From JBBROS01 sp965213855 (GTDB taxonomy: Bacteria > Pseudomonadota > Alphaproteobacteria > Acetobacterales > Acetobacteraceae), in contig CBDCAA010000011.1 in NCBI GenBank assembly GCA_965213855.1, forward strand, positions 1-64,000: 64,000 nt of DNA, written 5' to 3'. The position numbers and the translations under genes were made by a program. How positions within the stretch are numbered: position 1 is the first letter of the stretch; every line of letters starts with the position of its first letter. This document shows positions 35,085-43,983 of this stretch, in pieces. The notes beneath the pieces were generated by a model. It searched no databases. It was not told the DNA's origin and saw only the letters and a list, made by a program, of their open reading frames with translations.

Positions 35085-36626
35085 ATGCCAGGCACGCTGC
35101 GATGGGTGCTGGGCGATCAGGTGAGCCTGTCGCTGTCGGCGCTGGAGGACCTCGACCCCGCGGCCGACGTCGTGGTCATGGCGGAGGTGCAGAGCGAATG
35201 CACCTACGTGAAGCATCACCCGAAGAAGATCGTGCTGGTGCTATCGGCGATGCGGCACTTCGCGGAGGCGCTCCGGGTCAGGGGCGTGCGGGTGGACTAT
35301 GTCCGGCTTGATGACCCCGGCAACACGCAGACGCTGCGGGGCGAGATGCTGCGTGCGGTGGCGCGGCACCGGCCCGACAAAGTGGTCGCGACCGAGTGCG
35401 GCGAGTGGCGGCTGGAGCAGGACATGCGCGGCTGGCAGGAGACGGCGGGGATCGAGGTCGAGATCCGGGACGATACGCGGTTCCTGTGCCGCAAGCAGGA
35501 GTTCCGCGCCCATGCCGCAAGCCGCAAGGGGCTGCGGATGGAGTTCTTCTACCGCGAGATGCGGGTGCGCCACGGCCTGCTGATGGAGGGCGCCGAGCCA
35601 GCGGGTGGTCGATGGAACTTCGATCCGGAGAACCGCAAGCCGCTGCCGAAGGAGATCAGCCCGCCGCCGGTGGCCGGGTTCGCGCCGGACGACATCACGC
35701 TGGAGGTGATGGCGCTGGTGGCCGAGCGCTTTCCGGGCCATTTCGGTGCGGTCGACGAGTTCAACCTGCCAGTGACGCCGGAGCAGGCCTTACTGGCGCT
35801 GCACGAATTCATCGACATGCGGCTGCCGCTGTTCGGCGACTGGCAGGACACGATGAAGGCCGGCCAGAGTACGATGTACCACGCGCTGATCTCGACATCG
35901 CTGAACACCGGGCTGCTCGACCCGCTGGCAGCGTGCCGCGCTGCCGAGGCGGCGTGGCGGGCAGGGCACGCGCCGCTCAACGCCGTCGAGGGCTTCGTGC
36001 GCCAGATCCTGGGCTGGCGGGAGTATGTGCGGGGCGTGTACTGGCTGAAGGTGCCGGAGTACCGGCACTTGAACGGGCTCAATGCGGTGCGGCCGATGCC
36101 CTGGCTGTATTGGTCCGGCGAGACGCGCATGAACTGCATGCATCACGCGATCAACGACACGAAGGCGCATGCATACGCGCACCATATCCAGCGCCTGATG
36201 ATCACCGGCAACTTCGCGCTGCTGGCCGGGCTCGATCCGGATGACGTGGATGAATGGTACTTGGTCGTCTATGCGGACGCCTACGAATGGGTGGAGATGC
36301 CGAACGTGCGCGGTATGGCGCTGCACGCGGATGGCGGGATCATGGGGTCCAAGCCCTATGCCGGCTCGGGCGCCTACATCAACCGCATGAGCGACTACTG
36401 CCGGGGCTGCCATTACGACGTGAAGGCCGCGGTCGGCGAGCGGGCCTGCCCGTTCAACGCGCTCTATTGGGACTTCATCGCCCGCCACGCGGACCGGTTC
36501 GGGCCGAACCCCCGCATGTCGATGCCGGTGCGGACCTTCGCGAAGATGACTCCGGAGCGGCAACAAGCGCTGCGGTCGCAGGCGGCCGGGTTCCTGGCGC
36601 GAATGGATGCGGGGGAGGTGGTGTAA
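35085..36626 (+). CDS. Iron-sulfur bacterial cryptochrome / (6-4) photolyase (FeS-BCP)
   Basis: 513 residues, the length of the Agrobacterium PhrB type. The opening TLRWVLGDQVSLSLSAL is characteristic. The four cluster Cys are at 351 (NCMHH), 439 and 442 (DYCRGCHYD) and 455 (RACPFN), matching the spacing of the 4Fe-4S site known in that family. It uses blue light and FAD to split (6-4) photoproducts. DNA binding and FAD contacts lie in the C-terminal helical domain. A classical CPD photolyase is encoded 2 kb further on. Confidence 0.93.
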   Translation: MPGTLRWVLGDQVSLSLSALEDLDPAADVVVMAEVQSECTYVKHHPKKIVLVLSAMRHFAEALRVRGVRVDYVRLDDPGNTQTLRGEMLRAVARHRPDKVVATECGEWRLEQDMRGWQETAGIEVEIRDDTRFLCRKQEFRAHAASRKGLRMEFFYREMRVRHGLLMEGAEPAGGRWNFDPENRKPLPKEISPPPVAGFAPDDITLEVMALVAERFPGHFGAVDEFNLPVTPEQALLALHEFIDMRLPLFGDWQDTMKAGQSTMYHALISTSLNTGLLDPLAACRAAEAAWRAGHAPLNAVEGFVRQILGWREYVRGVYWLKVPEYRHLNGLNAVRPMPWLYWSGETRMNCMHHAINDTKAHAYAHHIQRLMITGNFALLAGLDPDDVDEWYLVVYADAYEWVEMPNVRGMALHADGGIMGSKPYAGSGAYINRMSDYCRGCHYDVKAAVGERACPFNALYWDFIARHADRFGPNPRMSMPVRTFAKMTPERQQALRSQAAGFLARMDAGEVV

Positions 36627-36763
36627 GAGAGGGCGAACGAGCCGCGTGCCCTGGCCGCGGCTGACTGATCACGTCGTCTCGTCCGCATCCCGTGATCACT
36701 CTGATCTGGCCTGTGATGACGGGCTTTCAGCCGCCTCGAGACGGACGCAATGGTCTCGCGTCG

Positions 36764-37831
36764 TCAAGATCCCTCCCATTCGACCCAGAGACCGTGCGCG
36801 CTGCCCTGTCCAAGCCGCCGTTCCTCGCCGCCTGGCCAAAGGGTCAGGATCAACGACGGGCGTTCGCCATAGCGGCCGTCGACCTCAAAGCGAAGCCAGG
36901 CCAGCGGCGCCGCGGCCGTCGCGGACGCGCCGACGTCGGCAAGGTGCGCGGCAATCCGGCTACGGCTGGGCTCGGGGAAATATTGGAACGCGATCGAGTG
37001 CATAACGACCTGCACCAGGCCGGCCTGGGGCGTGCCGACCGCGTGTCGAATCCAAGCCGCCGCATCGCCACGGTCGATCATCGGCGGCTCGCGGCGGGCA
37101 ATTTCGATTGCGGCCTCGGTGCGGGCGATGCGGTGGACCTGGTCGGCCCAGATGTAGGCCAGCAAGCGCTCGCAATCGGCCGCGCACATGACGTCGAGTG
37201 GGTTCAGGTCGACGCCCCGGCGCGCGACGACGCGGACGGCCGCTCGTTGCGGTGCCGGCCCACGCCACTCGGGGGCCAGCACCAGCGGAGAGCCTGGCGC
37301 CCCGGCTTCGAGTTCGAGCTCCAATGGGCCAAACCGGTAGGCGTAGCGGTCGAGCTGGAGGTTAAGCCCGGCGCTGCTCCCGAGCTCAAACAGAGACAAT
37401 GGCAGCCCGGTCCGGTGCGCGACCGTCATCAGGCCAGCCATCAGGATCGCCGACCGGGCCACCTCGTTCGTTTGCGGCGCGCTGTCGAGCCAGGGAAGCA
37501 GGTCGGGCTCATCGAGCGCGGACCGTATGGCGCGCCAAAGCACACCATCCTCCGGCGCGACATGGGGCGGATAGCTTGCGGAGAGGGAGGCGCCCCGGCG
37601 AGCAAGGGCATGGAGGCCGCCGGCGAGCCGCAGCGGCACGGCGTCGAAGCGGCTGCCGGGTAGTCCCGTCCAGTCCAGGACTCGGTGCCCGACGGCGCTC
37701 GACCGGTCCAGGCGGTCGGCAGCCAGGTCCAACACGCGGGCCGTGAACGGCGACCCGAGCTCGCGGCACCAGGCGGCCTGCTGCCGAAAAGCGGCTCGTA
37801 TGCCGGCCTCCTGGTCGACGTCAGCCATCAT
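36764..37831 (-). CDS. DUF2332 family protein
   Basis: 355 residues: N-terminal helical part (AAFRQQAAWCRELGSPFTAR), then LFELGSSAGLNLQLDRYAY, the motif that names the family, and VVMHSIAFQYFPEPSRSRI later. The SSAGLNL block resembles a nucleotide- or SAM-binding glycine loop; the function is unknown. It overlaps the metallophosphoesterase gene by 11 bases and sits downstream of it on the same strand. Well conserved at both ends, so the length looks complete. Confidence 0.82.
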   Translation of the reverse strand: MMADVDQEAGIRAAFRQQAAWCRELGSPFTARVLDLAADRLDRSSAVGHRVLDWTGLPGSRFDAVPLRLAGGLHALARRGASLSASYPPHVAPEDGVLWRAIRSALDEPDLLPWLDSAPQTNEVARSAILMAGLMTVAHRTGLPLSLFELGSSAGLNLQLDRYAYRFGPLELELEAGAPGSPLVLAPEWRGPAPQRAAVRVVARRGVDLNPLDVMCAADCERLLAYIWADQVHRIARTEAAIEIARREPPMIDRGDAAAWIRHAVGTPQAGLVQVVMHSIAFQYFPEPSRSRIAAHLADVGASATAAAPLAWLRFEVDGRYGERPSLILTLWPGGEERRLGQGSAHGLWVEWEGS

Positions 37832-38561
37832 GCGGCGGCAGGTCGATCCAGCTCAGATGCCCGCCTTTGCCGGCGCCGGTATCGAGGAAGATGGCGGTGC
37901 CCCCGGCGCTGCCGTTCCGGACGTAGGGGCGGCCGTCGGTGCTGCGCTGGTCGTGGCCGCAATAGACGGTCAGCCCCGCAGGAATGCGGTCGACCCAGCG
38001 CAGCACCCGTTCGGGGTAGCCGTCCGGCTGCATGCGGCCCGTGGTCTCGCCGAACAGGGCCCGGGACATGAGCGCGGAGACGCGGCCGAGTGCGGGCGGC
38101 GGGGGCTCGTCGAGCATGGACGGGTGGAACCCCCCATGGACAAAGGCGCGGCGGCCCTGCAGCACCCAGGCTGGCGCCTGGTTGATCGCCGCGAGGGCGC
38201 GGGGGCGGAGGTGGGCGTCGATCTGGTCCAGGGTCGCGGCGAGCGGCGCGTCCATGCGGACCCCTAGGCCGGAGAGGGCGCGGCCGAGCTTGCGGTCGTG
38301 GTTGCCGAGGATGAACAGCCCGCGGCCCTGCTCGACGATCTCGAGCATCATGCGGATCACGCCGGCGCTGTCCGGGCCGTGGTCGCTGAGGTCGCCTAAT
38401 TGGATGAGGAAACGGTCGGTCGCGGCGGCGGCGCGGAAGGCGCGCAGGTCTCCGTGCACGTCGCCCATGACGCGCAGCGGCGCGTCCGGGATGGTCCACA
38501 CGCGCGGCGGCTGCTCCGTCGTCGGAGGGAGGGCCGGCAGCGGCGTGGCGTCGTCGTTCAC
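37821..38561 (-). CDS. Calcineurin-type metallophosphoesterase
   Basis: 246 residues. Metal motifs are in order: MGDVHGDLRAF, LGDLSDHGPDS, LGNHDRKLG, HGGFHPS and CGHDQRS. This is the full set of a two-metal phosphoesterase, of the PP2A-like or serine/threonine phosphatase group. The substrate is unknown. The ATG overlaps the photolyase stop by 4 bases, so it belongs to a transcript with the CPD photolyase upstream and the DUF2332 gene downstream. Confidence 0.88.
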   Translation of the reverse strand: MNDDATPLPALPPTTEQPPRVWTIPDAPLRVMGDVHGDLRAFRAAAATDRFLIQLGDLSDHGPDSAGVIRMMLEIVEQGRGLFILGNHDRKLGRALSGLGVRMDAPLAATLDQIDAHLRPRALAAINQAPAWVLQGRRAFVHGGFHPSMLDEPPPPALGRVSALMSRALFGETTGRMQPDGYPERVLRWVDRIPAGLTVYCGHDQRSTDGRPYVRNGSAGGTAIFLDTGAGKGGHLSWIDLPPHDG

Positions 38562-40027
38562 TCGGCCGCCTCGCGGACCGTGGCGCGATACGCGTCGAGC
38601 GCGCGCTGCCGGCCCTCGGAGAGGTCGACCACCGGCCCGGGATAACTCGTACCCAGGGTGACCTTCGCAGCCTTGAGCACCTCGCTTGGGGCCGTCCAGG
38701 GACTATGGATGAACTTCGCGGGCAGCCCCGCCAGTTCGGGCACCCAGCGGCGGACATAGGCGCCATCGGGGTCGAACTTTTCGCCCTGGCTAACGGGGTT
38801 GAAGACGCGGAAAAACGGCTGGCTGTCGATGCCGCAGCCGGTGATCCACTGCCAGCTTGCGGCATTGCTGGCCAGGTCGGCGTCGACCAGCGTGTCCCAG
38901 AACCAGTCCTCGCCGACGCGCCAGGGCATCAGCAGGTGCTTCACCAGGAGCGAGGCGGTGATCATGCGGACACGGTTGTGCATCCAGCCAATGTGCCAGA
39001 GTTGGCGCATCCCGGCATCGACGATCGGCACGCCGGTCCGGCCGTGGCGCCAGGCCTCCAGCTCACGCGCAGACTCCCGGGCCGGCAAGTCGGCAAAGCG
39101 CGGGCGAAGGGGCTGTTCCGGCAGATGCGGGTTGTGCCAGAGCAGGTAGGCCGCGAACTCGCGCCACAGGATTTCGCCGAGATAGACGCCGATGCCGTCC
39201 CCGTCGTTCGCGGCACCCTCGTCGTTCGCGGCACCGCCTGCCGCCTCGGCGACTGCCGACCAGACCTGGCCGGGGGACAGTTCGCCCCAGTGCAGGTGTG
39301 CGGAGAGCATGGAGGTGCCGGGCTGCCCGGGCAGGTTGCGCCCGGTGTGGTAGCCGTGGACGGCCTTGGCGACGAAGGCGGCGAGGCGGTCGTGGGCAGC
39401 GGCCTCGCCAGGGGCCCAAGTCTCGCGGAAGCCGCCGGCCCAGTCGGGGCGGGTCGGCAAAAGGCGCCACTCGTCCAGCCGGTCCGAGCCGACGGCTGGG
39501 CCGGAGGGGATGCGTCGAGGGCGTGGGATTGGGGCGGCGGGGGCGCCGCGCTGCCGCAGGCCGCGGGCGAAGGGGGTGTAGACGCCGTAGATGCCGCCGG
39601 TCTTGGTGCGGATGGCGTCGAGGTCGAACAGGGTGCTGGTGCGATATAGGTGAAGGATGCCGGGGAGGGCGGCTTCGATCGCCGCATCGACCTGCCGCGC
39701 CCAGGGCTCGTGCATGCGCCCGGCATGGACCGCTGTCGCGCCCGTCTCCAGCAGCAGGGCGGCCAGGACCTGCGGCGCCGGGCCGCGGCGGAGGATGAGG
39801 GGGGCGCCGGCAGCCTGGAGGGCGGCCTGGAGGGAAGCGAGGCTGTGGTGCAGCCACCAGCGTGCGGCGCCGCCCATCCGCCATGCGCCTGCGCTTTCGT
39901 CGTCTAGGATATAGAGCGGCACGATCGGTTGGCCGGACTGGAGGGCGGCCTGCAACGCGGCATGGTCGGCCAAGCGCAGGTCCTGGCGGAACCAGACGAT
40001 TGCCGGCTGCTGACCGTGCTGCTTCAC
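38558..40027 (-). CDS. phrB: Deoxyribodipyrimidine photolyase (class I CPD type)
   Basis: 489 residues. The antenna domain starts PAIVWFRQDLRLADHAAL, and the FAD domain has WREFAAYLLWHNPHLP, MRQLWHIGWMHNRVRM and the terminal WITGCGIDSQPFFRVFNPV. It repairs cyclobutane pyrimidine dimers using blue light. The GTG at 40027 is preferred over the ATG at 40081 because AGGAG lies 6 bases upstream and the N-terminus then matches the family. Confidence 0.92.
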   Translation of the reverse strand: MKQHGQQPAIVWFRQDLRLADHAALQAALQSGQPIVPLYILDDESAGAWRMGGAARWWLHHSLASLQAALQAAGAPLILRRGPAPQVLAALLLETGATAVHAGRMHEPWARQVDAAIEAALPGILHLYRTSTLFDLDAIRTKTGGIYGVYTPFARGLRQRGAPAAPIPRPRRIPSGPAVGSDRLDEWRLLPTRPDWAGGFRETWAPGEAAAHDRLAAFVAKAVHGYHTGRNLPGQPGTSMLSAHLHWGELSPGQVWSAVAEAAGGAANDEGAANDGDGIGVYLGEILWREFAAYLLWHNPHLPEQPLRPRFADLPARESARELEAWRHGRTGVPIVDAGMRQLWHIGWMHNRVRMITASLLVKHLLMPWRVGEDWFWDTLVDADLASNAASWQWITGCGIDSQPFFRVFNPVSQGEKFDPDGAYVRRWVPELAGLPAKFIHSPWTAPSEVLKAAKVTLGTSYPGPVVDLSEGRQRALDAYRATVREAAE

Positions 40028-40111
40028 CTGCGACTCCTGAAAATGCAGCCTGTTATGTGAGGCTTCGCAGGCGCGGTTCAATTATGGCAGTGCATGGCGG
40101 ACAGATAGCGC

Positions 40112-40831
40112 TCAAGCGGCCATCGCCTGGGCGAGGGTGAAGCTGAACAGCCGGTTCTGTCCCAGCAGGAAGGCGCGTCCACCGCGGGGGAACAGACGGG
40201 CGATGGCCGGATGGCCGACATCGAGGCCGCCAGTATAGGCGCCGAGCGCCGGCAGCATGAGGCGGTGCGGGTCGGCGACGAAGCAGGGGCGGGTGATGCG
40301 GCCGGCACGGGTCTCGATGCTGGCCTTGGGATGGTGGTGGCCGCAAAGTTCGACCCCAGGGTCAGAGCCAGGGCCAGGGCCACAGCCAGGACGGGTGCGG
40401 TGGTGCGGCAATGCTTCGTGCCGGAATGTCAGGCCGTCCTGCGTGTGTTCGGCGGCGGCGAGCCCGGGCAGGCCCTCGGGCGGTTCCGGGTCGTGGTTGC
40501 CGAGCACCCAGATGAACGCGGCCGCGGTCGCCATGGCGCGAAGGCGGGCGAAGTCGGCGGCCGACATGCGGGCGGCGCCGTGGCGGTCGTGGAAGCTGTC
40601 GCCCAGCGCGACCACCGTTCGCGGGTGATAGCGCCGCAGCAGCAGCGCCAAGCGGTCGAGCGTGGCGCCGGTGTCCCACGGCGGAACGAGCTGGCCTTGC
40701 CGGGCGCAGGCGCTGCCTTTCTCGAAGTGCAGATCGGCGATGGCGAGAACGTGGGCGTCTGGCCAGTAGGCGCCGCCCAGCGGGTCGAGCAGCAGGCGAT
40801 GACCGGCCAAATGGATGGGGGCGGCGATCAT
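40112..40831 (-). CDS. pdeM: Ligase-associated DNA damage response endonuclease PdeM
   Basis: 239 residues of the calcineurin fold. Metal motifs are AIADLHFEKGSA, LGDSFHDRHG, LGNHDPEPP and CGHHHPKASI, in the order and spacing of PdeM. These enzymes are encoded with an Lhr-like helicase, an exonuclease and a ligase in a DNA-repair set. Here only the helicase is adjacent, overlapping by 4 bases upstream. Confidence 0.88.
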   Translation of the reverse strand: MIAAPIHLAGHRLLLDPLGGAYWPDAHVLAIADLHFEKGSACARQGQLVPPWDTGATLDRLALLLRRYHPRTVVALGDSFHDRHGAARMSAADFARLRAMATAAAFIWVLGNHDPEPPEGLPGLAAAEHTQDGLTFRHEALPHHRTRPGCGPGPGSDPGVELCGHHHPKASIETRAGRITRPCFVADPHRLMLPALGAYTGGLDVGHPAIARLFPRGGRAFLLGQNRLFSFTLAQAMAA

Positions 40832-43341
40832 CCCCGATCTCCGGCGGCGGCCCGCTGGTTGCGCGGCTTGCGTTGGAGGATGGCAAGGTTGGCGCGGTGC
40901 ACGGGGTGGACCCGCATCGGCTTCTCGCTCGGGAGGGCCCCGCCGGTCGCTTCGGCAACGAGCGCCTCGGTTTCGGCCAGCAGGTCGTCCTCGCCGCCTT
41001 CCGTGCGGACGCTCTCCCGGCCGATGTCGAGCAGCACGGGGACCGCGAGCGGGGAGACACGGTCCAGCCGGACGTGCCGCACCTTACCGGCGACCCGGCC
41101 CAGCATCGCGCCGACCCGGCCGATGTCGGTCAGCCCGCCGGCGGCATCCTTCCAGCAGGCGCGCAGCAGCACATGGTCGGGCTGGTGCTTGCGGAGCACG
41201 TCGTAGATGAGGTCCGTGTTGACCGTCACCTGGCGTCGGCTGCGCTCCTGCCCCGGCTGGTTGCGGTCCACCAGGCCCGCGATGACAGCGATATTGCGGA
41301 ACGTGCGGCGGAGCATGCTGCTTTCGGCCATCCAGGATTCGAGGTCGTCGCCCATCATGTCCTGGTCGAACAGCGCCGGCACATCGGCTGGCTCGAAGCC
41401 GGACCAGACGGCGATCACGTAGTCGGTCGCGACGAAGCCGAGCGGGGCATAGCCGAACCGTTCCATGCGGCGGGTGAGCAGCATGCCGAGGGTCTGGTGG
41501 GCGTTGCGGCCCTCGAAGCAATACGCGACCAGGAACCAGCGGCCGTTGCGGGGAAACACCTCGACCAGCAGGTCGTCCTCGCCCGGCAACTCGCTGCGGT
41601 CGGTCTGCAGGTCCAGCCATTCGCGGACGGAGTCGGGGTAGTGGGACCAGGTGGCCGGGTCGTGCAACATGGCGCGGACGCGGGCAGCGAGGTTGGTGCT
41701 GAGCGGCTGGCGGGCGCCGGCATAGGCGGGGACCATGGGCTCGCCGCTGCCGCCGTCCGTCACTTCGACGGTGGTCTCGCGGATGCGCTTGTAGCTGAGC
41801 AGGCGGCCGGCGAACATGAACGTGTCGCCGGGCGACATCATGGCGACGAAGCTTTCCTCGATCTCCCCGAGGGAGCCGCCGGCCCGGCCCGCGTAGCGGA
41901 CCTTCAGCAGCGGCGCCTCGACGATGGTGCCGATGTTCATGCGGGCCTGGGCGGCCGTGCGTGCGCCGCGGATGTGGACCATCCCAGCGGCGTCGCGGAA
42001 CAGCTTGCGGTAGCGGTCATAGGCGGCGAGCGCGTAGCCGCCGTCCTCGACGAAGCGGAGCACGTCGTCGAAATCGGCGCGCGGCAGCGTGGCGTAGGGC
42101 GCCGCGCGCCGGATTTCGGCGAACATCAGATCGGGATGGAACGGCCCGGCGGCCGCCGTCAGCAGCAAATGCTGGGCGAGCACATCGAGCCCGCCGGGCG
42201 GCGGGGCGGCGCCGTCCTGCTCGCCGGCCGCGACACCCTCGATCGCGGCCTCGCATTCCAGCACCTCGAACCGGTTGGCCGGGACGAGCAGGGCGTTGCT
42301 GGCCTCGTCCATGCGGTGGTTCGCCCGGCCGACCCGCTGCACCAGGCGGCTGACACCCTTCGGCGCCCCCACCTGGATGACCTGGTCGACGCCGCCCCAG
42401 TCGATGCCGAGATCAAGGCTGCTGGTGGCGACGACGGCGCGCAGCTTCCCGGCCGCCATGGCCGCCTCGACCTTGCGGCGCTGGGCGATGTCGAGGCTGC
42501 CGTGGTGGATCGCGATCGGCAGGGTGTTGATATTCAACTTCCAGAGCGCCTGGAACATCAGCTCGCCCTGGGCGCGGGTGTTGACGAACACGATCGTCAT
42601 GCCGTGCCGCTCGATGCGCTCGAGGATGCGCGAGGCAGCGGTGAGGCCCATGTGCCCGGACCAGGGCAGGCGGTCCTCGGGCAGCAGGATCGAGAGCGTG
42701 GGCGGCGTGCCCTCGGCCACCTGGATCAGCCGCGGGACGCTGCCGGCGCCGACGTAGTCGAGCAGCGCCTGCGTGTGGGCGACGGTGGCCGAGAGGCCGG
42801 CGCGGCGGGCAGCGGGGGCAAGCGTCGTCAGGCGGGCGAGACCGAGCGCGAGCTGGTCGCCGCGCTTGGTGCCGGCCAGCGCGTGGACCTCGTCGATGAC
42901 GACGGCCTCGAGCCCGGCGAACAACGCGGGGGCGTGGTCCTGGCTGAGCAGGAGCGCGAGGCTCTCGGGGGTGGTGAGAAGGATGTTGGGCGGCCTCTCG
43001 CGCTGCCGCTTGCGGCGGTTCGCGGGCGTGTCGCCGGTGCGCGTCTCGATGCCGATGTCGAGCTGCATCTCGGCCATCGGCTCGACGAGGTTACGGGCGA
43101 TATCGGTCGCGAGCGCCTTGAGCGGGCTGACGTACAGCGTGTGGAGGCCGTCGCGCGGGCGGGCGGCGAGGCCGACGAGGCTGGGGAGGAAGCCGGCGAG
43201 GGTCTTCCCGCCGCCCGTGGGCGCAATCAGCAATGCGCTCTGCCCGGCGGCCGCAGCGTCGAGCATGTCGAGTTGGAACGCCCGCGGAGCCCACCCACGA
43301 CGGTCGAACCAGGATGCGAACGGTTCGGGATATGTTCTCAC
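40828..43341 (-). CDS. Lhr-type (ligase-associated) DEXH box helicase
   Basis: 837 residues of superfamily 2. Helicase motifs are LLIAPTGGGKTLAGFLPSLV (Walker A, about 36-55), VVIDEVHALAGTKRGDQLA (Walker B, DEVH) and RLVQRVGRANHRMDEASNAL (motif VI). A C-terminal Lhr-core extension follows. It unwinds DNA or RNA-DNA hybrids 3' to 5' and is thought to work with PdeM. The length matches the short, ligase-associated subgroup rather than full Lhr. First gene of the transcript that continues into pdeM. Confidence 0.9.
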   Translation of the reverse strand: MRTYPEPFASWFDRRGWAPRAFQLDMLDAAAAGQSALLIAPTGGGKTLAGFLPSLVGLAARPRDGLHTLYVSPLKALATDIARNLVEPMAEMQLDIGIETRTGDTPANRRKRQRERPPNILLTTPESLALLLSQDHAPALFAGLEAVVIDEVHALAGTKRGDQLALGLARLTTLAPAARRAGLSATVAHTQALLDYVGAGSVPRLIQVAEGTPPTLSILLPEDRLPWSGHMGLTAASRILERIERHGMTIVFVNTRAQGELMFQALWKLNINTLPIAIHHGSLDIAQRRKVEAAMAAGKLRAVVATSSLDLGIDWGGVDQVIQVGAPKGVSRLVQRVGRANHRMDEASNALLVPANRFEVLECEAAIEGVAAGEQDGAAPPPGGLDVLAQHLLLTAAAGPFHPDLMFAEIRRAAPYATLPRADFDDVLRFVEDGGYALAAYDRYRKLFRDAAGMVHIRGARTAAQARMNIGTIVEAPLLKVRYAGRAGGSLGEIEESFVAMMSPGDTFMFAGRLLSYKRIRETTVEVTDGGSGEPMVPAYAGARQPLSTNLAARVRAMLHDPATWSHYPDSVREWLDLQTDRSELPGEDDLLVEVFPRNGRWFLVAYCFEGRNAHQTLGMLLTRRMERFGYAPLGFVATDYVIAVWSGFEPADVPALFDQDMMGDDLESWMAESSMLRRTFRNIAVIAGLVDRNQPGQERSRRQVTVNTDLIYDVLRKHQPDHVLLRACWKDAAGGLTDIGRVGAMLGRVAGKVRHVRLDRVSPLAVPVLLDIGRESVRTEGGEDDLLAETEALVAEATGGALPSEKPMRVHPVHRANLAILQRKPRNQRAAAGDRG

Positions 43342-43517
43342 GCCCGAGACATAGCGGTTGTGGCGGGCGGGTCAACGGCCGGTCGAGCCCGGTCCATACC
43401 GCGAGACATAGATACTATAGCCATTTGGCCCCTGCTGCCGCGGAGGCCCAAGCGCCAGGTGTCGGGTGCGCCGAGCGGCATCACCCGGACCGGCGCCAAG
43501 ATCACGCGGAGAACACC

Positions 43518-43880
43518 ATGCGTCACCTTCTTCTCGCGGCCATTGCCGCAACTGCATTTACCACCGCCGCCTATGCCGGCGAGGGCGACAGCGAGCCGTT
43601 CCCGGGGCCGAACGCCGCCGTGACGAGCAACATCTCGGCACCCGTCTACGCCCACCGCGACCAGGACCCCTTTCAATACCGCATCGCCGGCAGCCCGACG
43701 ACCATTGCCAGCTTCAATCCGGTCGTCCGCAAGGACCAGGACCCCTACCAATACCGGGTGGCAGGCCAGGTGATCCAGATGAACGCTCCCGTGACCGGCC
43801 CGCAGTCGGGCACCGCCGTCGCGTCGACCACCCGCGGCATCGCCACCCCGGCCGTGGCCGGGCCGGGCACGCACGGGTAA
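43518..43880 (+). CDS. Exported protein with a repeated DQDPxQYRxAG motif
   Basis: 120 residues. The signal peptide (MRHLLLAAIAATAFTTAAYA) ends in AYA and gives a mature chain of about 100. Two copies of a short motif, DQDPFQYRIAGSP and DQDPYQYRVAGQV, are separated by about 16 residues; the second half is low complexity. No known domain was recognised, and it is likely periplasmic. A strong hairpin follows the stop. Confidence 0.65.
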   Translation: MRHLLLAAIAATAFTTAAYAGEGDSEPFPGPNAAVTSNISAPVYAHRDQDPFQYRIAGSPTTIASFNPVVRKDQDPYQYRVAGQVIQMNAPVTGPQSGTAVASTTRGIATPAVAGPGTHG

Positions 43881-43904
43881 GACCGTCACCCTCCAAGACA
43901 GTCG

Positions 43905-43940
43905 CGGCCCGGGGATCGACCCTGGGCCGTTGCCGTTTTC
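43905..43940 (+). terminator. Rho-independent terminator
   Basis: CGGCCC-G-GGG (43905-43914), a short loop and CCC-T-GGGCCG (43920-43929) form a 9-pair stem, followed by TTGCCGTTTTC. It is 25 bases past the stop of the exported-protein gene. Confidence 0.65.
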
Positions 43941-43983
43941 AGGGTCCGCTTTGCCGCCCTGCCGGCCAACGGTATCGTTCGGG

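Noticed and set aside
40873..43623. 916-residue + strand frame opposite the Lhr helicase
   Set aside because: It is antisense to a clear helicase with all motifs; composition is that of a shadow frame.
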